Source: Solirubrobacterales bacterium
GTDB lineage: Bacteria > Actinomycetota > Thermoleophilia > Solirubrobacterales > Solirubrobacteraceae
NCBI GenBank assembly: GCA_025964155.1
Contig: JAOPZJ010000294.1
Span: 1 to 33,796, forward strand
Direction: 5' to 3'
Length of the DNA stretch: 33,796 nucleotides
Positions 30,656 through 33,796 of this stretch are shown here, piece by piece. Every line of letters begins with the position of its first letter. The stretch's first letter is position 1. Under the pieces are notes generated by a model. It did no database searches. It was not told the DNA's origin and saw only the letters and a program-made list of their open reading frames with translations. The position numbers and the translations under genes were made by a program.

Positions 30656-30686
30656 TGAGAGCGGGCCCCCCTGGGGGCCGTTCTCA
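30656..30686 (-). terminator. hairpin overlapping the FabG-like SDR stop codon
   Basis: TGAGAACGGCCCCC and GGGGGCCCGCTCTCA pair with one bulge and one wobble around a tight loop. The stem starts at the TGA itself, one base from the next hairpin. Confidence 0.55.
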
Positions 30687-31511
30687 CGACATCATCCCGG
30701 AGAACACGCCCCCGGAGACGTTCAGCACTTGGCCGTGCACGTAGTTCGACCACGGCGAGCACAGGTAGAAGATGCCGCCGGCGGCCTCCTCGGGCGTGGC
30801 CGGGCGGCCGAGCGGGATGAGCATGGAGGCCATCGAGCGCATCTGGTCCGGGATGCCGAGCTGGACCTTCTCGCCGTCGATCTCCATGACGTTGTCGTCG
30901 ACCTTGGACTGCGTCAGGCGGGTGTCGACGAAGCCGAAGGCCACGGCGTTGCAGTTGATCTTGAACTGCCCCCACTCCTTCGCGACGGTCTTCGTCAGTC
31001 CGACGACGCCGTTCTTCGCCGCGGAGTAGTTGGCCTGACCGGCGTTGCCCATCGTGCCGGAGATCGAGGCGACGTTGACGATCTTGCGGAAGACCTCGAC
31101 GCCCTCCTCCTTCTCCTTCTTGGCCGGCTCGCGCAGGTGCGGCGCGGCGGCACGCAGGACCTTGAAGGGAACGGTCGTGTGGATCGCGATCATCCGGTCC
31201 CACCAGTCGTCGCTCATCTTGTGGATGGGCGCGTCCAGCGTGTAACCGGCGTTGTTGACGATGATGTCGAGCTTGCCCCAGCTGTCGATCGCGGTCTGGA
31301 CGAGCTGGTCCGGGGCGTCGCCCTTGGTCAGATCGCCGGAGAAGACGGCGGTCTCACCGGCGATCTCCGACGCGGTCTGCTGCGCGACATCGCCGTCCAG
31401 ATCGTTGATGACGACCTTGGCGCCGTGCTCGCTGAGCAGTTCTGCGGTTGCCCGACCGATACCGCGGGCGCTGCCGGTGACGATGGCCACCTTGCCGTCG
31501 AGGACTCCCAT
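30684..31511 (-). CDS. SDR family oxidoreductase, 3-oxoacyl-ACP reductase (FabG)-like
   Basis: The 275-residue protein has the classical SDR set: VTGSARGIGRA, VNNAGYTLD, the catalytic Ser in VNVASISG (S149) and YSAAK (Y162, K166), with GGVFSGMMS at the end. It reduces a keto group with NAD(P)H. FabG-type 3-ketoacyl thioester reduction is most likely, but an insertion around residues 128-140 (EPAKKEKEEG) and extra residues before GRPATPEEAAG set it apart from housekeeping FabG. The track start 31796 includes shadow; ATG 31511 has AAGGAG upstream. A palindrome overlaps its -10. Confidence 0.9.
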   Translation of the reverse strand: MGVLDGKVAIVTGSARGIGRATAELLSEHGAKVVINDLDGDVAQQTASEIAGETAVFSGDLTKGDAPDQLVQTAIDSWGKLDIIVNNAGYTLDAPIHKMSDDWWDRMIAIHTTVPFKVLRAAAPHLREPAKKEKEEGVEVFRKIVNVASISGTMGNAGQANYSAAKNGVVGLTKTVAKEWGQFKINCNAVAFGFVDTRLTQSKVDDNVMEIDGEKVQLGIPDQMRSMASMLIPLGRPATPEEAAGGIFYLCSPWSNYVHGQVLNVSGGVFSGMMS

Positions 31512-31531
31512 GCGCTTCTCCTTGTCGTGAA

Positions 31532-31553
31532 CTGAATGCTGAATCCTATTCAG
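31532..31553 (-). promoter_or_regulatory. promoter with overlapping palindrome upstream of the FabG-like gene
   Basis: CTGAAT-AGG-ATTCAG (31539-31553) is a perfect dyad, and a third CTGAAT half-site lies at 31532-31537. The minus strand -10 candidate TAGGAT (31543-31548) lies inside the dyad, as for a repressor operator. The neighbouring gene's TGA is also within it. Confidence 0.5.
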
Positions 31554-33499
31554 CCCCGCAGGGGCTTGCGGACCAGCACGTCCAGGGTGCGCGCCTTGGA
31601 GACGTTGCGTGCGTAGTCGGTCACGGTGACCGACAGGCGCAGGCGCCCCGCCTGCATGAATCGATTGCCGAGCTTCGGGCCGATGGCGGCCCGCACCACG
31701 CCGGCCTGCACGGGCGCCACCGCGGTGGCGACGACGACGTACCGCAGGCAGATCCGGGCCTTGGCCCGGCGCAGCAGCGAGGTCGAGGCGACACACGTCC
31801 CGGCCTTGTTGCGCCGTCCTGCGCGCGGGCGGTTGGCGGTCAGGCGCATGGTGCCCGCTTCGCCGAGGGTGAAGCCCACGCGGGTGCTGCGCCCCACGCG
31901 CCAGACCCGCGGGTTGAGCGACAGCGAACCGACGGTCGGGGCCAGGCGGTCCTGGTAGGTGAGCTTGAGCGTCGCCTGCGTCGCGTTGCCGGCGGCGTCG
32001 GTGGCCACCGCGGTGATCGTGTTCGCGCCCTTCACGACGTCCAGGGCGACGCTGAAGCGCCCGTCGGACCGGGGGGTGACGGGCTTGCCGCCCACGGTCA
32101 GCGAGGCGACGCCCCGGTTGTCGGCGGTCGTGCCGGTGACGGTGACCTTCGGCGTGAGGACGATCGCCCCGGCCTTCGGGGTGCTGAAGCTCACCGTCGG
32201 CGGCACGAGCGCATCCTCGCGGGCCAGGGCGGCGGCGTTCACCTGGGCGACCGTGCGGGCGATGACGTACGTGCTCGTGACGAGGGCGGCGCGCCCGCCC
32301 GCGGGAACGGCGACGTCACCGAAGCGGACGAGCAGATCGGTGGGTGCGTTGACGCGAACGCTGGCGGGTGGCCGGTCGAACGTCACCGCGCCCTGCGCGT
32401 AGACCGGGTCCCCGTCGGGAGCGGCGGCGTTGGCGCCGACGTAGACCGTCGCCGGCCCCGATGCGGGGCCCGCGACCGTGGTCCCGGTCGCGCGCGGGCC
32501 CGCGACGTCGCCCGCCACCCAGCCGAAGCGCAGCGCCGGGCTGACCGTCGCGTCGACGAGGAAGTTCTGCCCGAGGTAGGCGGACACGGTGTGGGCCTTG
32601 CCGTCGGTCGACGCGAGGGTGTCGCGCTGCTCGACGACCGTGCCGTCAGCCGACACCGTGCTCGTGCGCTCGTAGCGCACGCCGGTGTCGAGGAATGCGG
32701 TGCAGGCGTCAGCGGGCGGGAAGGCGTCGGTGTTGCAGCGGGCGATCGGGTCGGACTCCACGACGGAGGCGGTGCCACCGCCGGCGTCGCGCGTGGTCGT
32801 CCGCGTGATCGACGGCAGCCCCGGGGCCTCGGTGGTGATCTGGGCGGCGCGCGCGGGCGGGTACGCGTTGGCGCCGTCGACCTGCAGGTAGGAGCGGGTC
32901 CCGGTGGTCGCCCCGATCCAGCCGCCGGCGTTGAAGACCGGCTCGGTGTTCCGGCGGGCGACGGCGTCAAAGAGGCGGGACCCGCACAGGCCGAACGAGC
33001 CGATCGAGCACAGGCCCACCCCGGCGGAGGACTGCTGCAGCCAATCGCTCACGTCGCGCGTCTTGCCGTCGTTGCCGCCGCCGGCGACCGTCGTGGCGCG
33101 CTGGGCCTCGACGGTGACGAGCGGCCCGAGGAACGGCCCGGGGTCGCCGGTCTCGGAGGTGAACGCGCCCGGCAGCGCCCGCAGCACGCACGGGCCGCGC
33201 AGTCCGGCGAGGAAGGCGTTGCCGGTGAAGGCGCCGGCCGGGTCGTCGACCGTTGCGGTGCCGACCGAGGTCGCCTTGCCGGGACGCAGGTAGCACGCAA
33301 GCGACAGCGGCTCGGCGACGGCACCCCCGGCCGACGTGCCGGCGACGGCGACCGCGGTGGTGGCGTCCGTGCTCGTGACGCGCAGGCCGTCGGCGGGGGC
33401 GGTGACCTGCGACGAGCTGATCGCGGCCGCGGCGGGCGACGCGCCGGCCGCGATCGCGCCGGCGGCGAGGAGCAGGACAGCGGTCAGCGTGCGACGCAT
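31550..33499 (-). CDS. large exported protein with a C-terminal Ig-like module
   Basis: The 649-residue protein starts MRRTLTAVLLLAAGAIAAG with a signal peptide ending near AAA before ISSS. A first region (about 20-410) is beta-rich, with Cys pairs such as LACYLRPG and RGPCVLRALPG and a GLCSIGSFGLCGSRLF segment. Next comes a bacterial Ig-like unit (about 430-520, PPTVSFSTPKAGAIVLTP to AGNATQATLKLTY). A basic C-terminal domain with KAGTCV and KARICLRY ends in VRKPLRG. There is no LPxTG or final membrane helix, so it is probably released or bound to the envelope. The track start 33556 is early; ATG 33499 has TACAGT 9 nt upstream. Function unknown. Confidence 0.82.
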   Translation of the reverse strand: MRRTLTAVLLLAAGAIAAGASPAAAAISSSQVTAPADGLRVTSTDATTAVAVAGTSAGGAVAEPLSLACYLRPGKATSVGTATVDDPAGAFTGNAFLAGLRGPCVLRALPGAFTSETGDPGPFLGPLVTVEAQRATTVAGGGNDGKTRDVSDWLQQSSAGVGLCSIGSFGLCGSRLFDAVARRNTEPVFNAGGWIGATTGTRSYLQVDGANAYPPARAAQITTEAPGLPSITRTTTRDAGGGTASVVESDPIARCNTDAFPPADACTAFLDTGVRYERTSTVSADGTVVEQRDTLASTDGKAHTVSAYLGQNFLVDATVSPALRFGWVAGDVAGPRATGTTVAGPASGPATVYVGANAAAPDGDPVYAQGAVTFDRPPASVRVNAPTDLLVRFGDVAVPAGGRAALVTSTYVIARTVAQVNAAALAREDALVPPTVSFSTPKAGAIVLTPKVTVTGTTADNRGVASLTVGGKPVTPRSDGRFSVALDVVKGANTITAVATDAAGNATQATLKLTYQDRLAPTVGSLSLNPRVWRVGRSTRVGFTLGEAGTMRLTANRPRAGRRNKAGTCVASTSLLRRAKARICLRYVVVATAVAPVQAGVVRAAIGPKLGNRFMQAGRLRLSVTVTDYARNVSKARTLDVLVRKPLRG

Positions 33500-33508
33500 C
33501 GTCGCGGG

Positions 33509-33514
33509 ACTGTA
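33509..33514 (-). promoter_or_regulatory. -10 box TACAGT, leaderless-type
   Basis: It ends 9 nt before ATG 33499, with no Shine-Dalgarno. Confidence 0.45.
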
Positions 33515-33591
33515 CCGGTGGTGTGGGCCGGAATCCGGGCGATTCATGTCGGTCATGCAACCCGGCCGGGCGCCCTTCGGACCGCTCTCGC

Positions 33592-33796
33592 CTAAACCTG
33601 CCGTGGTTGTGCCTTGAGCCAGATCGTCGCCGCTTCGACCCGGTTGGACGCCCCGAGCTTTCGCAGGATCCGCTTGACGTGGGACTTGGCGGTCTCCTCG
33701 CTGATGAACAGCCGCGCCGCGATCTGCGCGTTGGATGCGCCGCCGCCGACAAGGGCGAGCACCTCCAGCTCGCGCTTGGAGAGGTTGCCGGCGATC
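33592..33796 (-). CDS. LuxR-family DNA-binding regulator (5' part outside window)
   Basis: Only the C-terminal 67 or so codons are present, read from the minus strand; it is not in the ORF track. They encode a LuxR/GerE helix-turn-helix: LSKRELEVLALVGGGASNAQ, IAARLFISEETAKSHVKRIL, RKLGASNRVEAATIWLK, stop. Such domains usually follow a receiver domain (NarL type) or another sensor domain. It points towards the exported Ig-like protein gene, 92 bp away, but that gene has its own -10 box. Confidence 0.88.
   Translation of the reverse strand, partial: IAGNLSKRELEVLALVGGGASNAQIAARLFISEETAKSHVKRILRKLGASNRVEAATIWLKAQPRQV

Overview
The window is uniformly very GC-rich, gene-dense chromosomal DNA with a strong G/C third-position bias. 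It carries ECF sigma factors, a DUF1059 protein, an SCP2-like protein, F420-era actinobacterial-style oxidoreductases and many exported proteins of unknown role. This looks like an actinobacterium, most probably of class Thermoleophilia (Solirubrobacterales: Conexibacter, Solirubrobacter, Patulibacter or Baekduia type). That placement rests on protein style and gene content read by eye, not on a search. There is no phage, transposon, CRISPR array, tRNA or rRNA.

Layout. 1-5 kb: a partial ECF sigma factor, then an aminobutyraldehyde dehydrogenase divergent from a thiolase/SCP2-like pair, then a DUF1059 protein. 5-10.5 kb: an NAD-dependent epimerase-like SDR, a Nudix hydrolase, a rubredoxin/GerW(YtfJ)-like pair, a glutathionyl-hydroquinone-reductase-like GST, a membrane-fused spermidine-synthase-like protein and a YciI protein. 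10.5-13.1 kb: a receiver-only response regulator overlapping a secreted protein, divergent from a membrane histidine kinase whose ATPase motifs are degenerate. 13.1-17.8 kb: a biotin operon bioB-bioF-bioD, exonuclease III and a HIT protein. 17.9-22 kb: a broken HIT-like gene, a SigJ/ECF41-like sigma factor divergent from a 14-TM efflux MFS, and a trans-sulfuration-type PLP enzyme. 22-25.2 kb: a PNPOx-like protein, a methyltransferase, an enoyl-CoA hydratase, a biotinyl carrier gene broken by one missing base, and a GT2 glycosyltransferase. 25.2-25.7 kb: a 480-bp gap holding what looks like a roughly 300-nt structured non-coding RNA with its own intrinsic terminator. 25.7-29.6 kb: glpK, plsC and a PQQ-type sugar dehydrogenase. 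29.7-33.8 kb: cupin, GNAT, FabG-like SDR, a large exported protein with an Ig-like module, and the end of a LuxR-type regulator.

Two findings stand out. First, the structured RNA: four consecutive near-perfect helices followed by a 12-bp terminator, with no resemblance I can see to RNase P RNA, tmRNA or SRP RNA. Second, a repeated start-site design: at least 14 genes have a TANNNT-like -10 box ending only 6-9 nt before the start codon and no Shine-Dalgarno, as expected for leaderless mRNAs. Genes inside operons, or with ordinary leaders, have an AGGAG-like site instead.

Metabolically the window mixes acyl-CoA/lipid functions (thiolase, SCP2, enoyl-CoA hydratase, FabG-like SDR, PlsC, GlpK, biotinyl carrier), biotin supply, and envelope or stress functions. 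Apart from bioBFD, glpK-plsC-GDH, thiolase-SCP2 and rubredoxin-GerW, neighbours look independently promoted.
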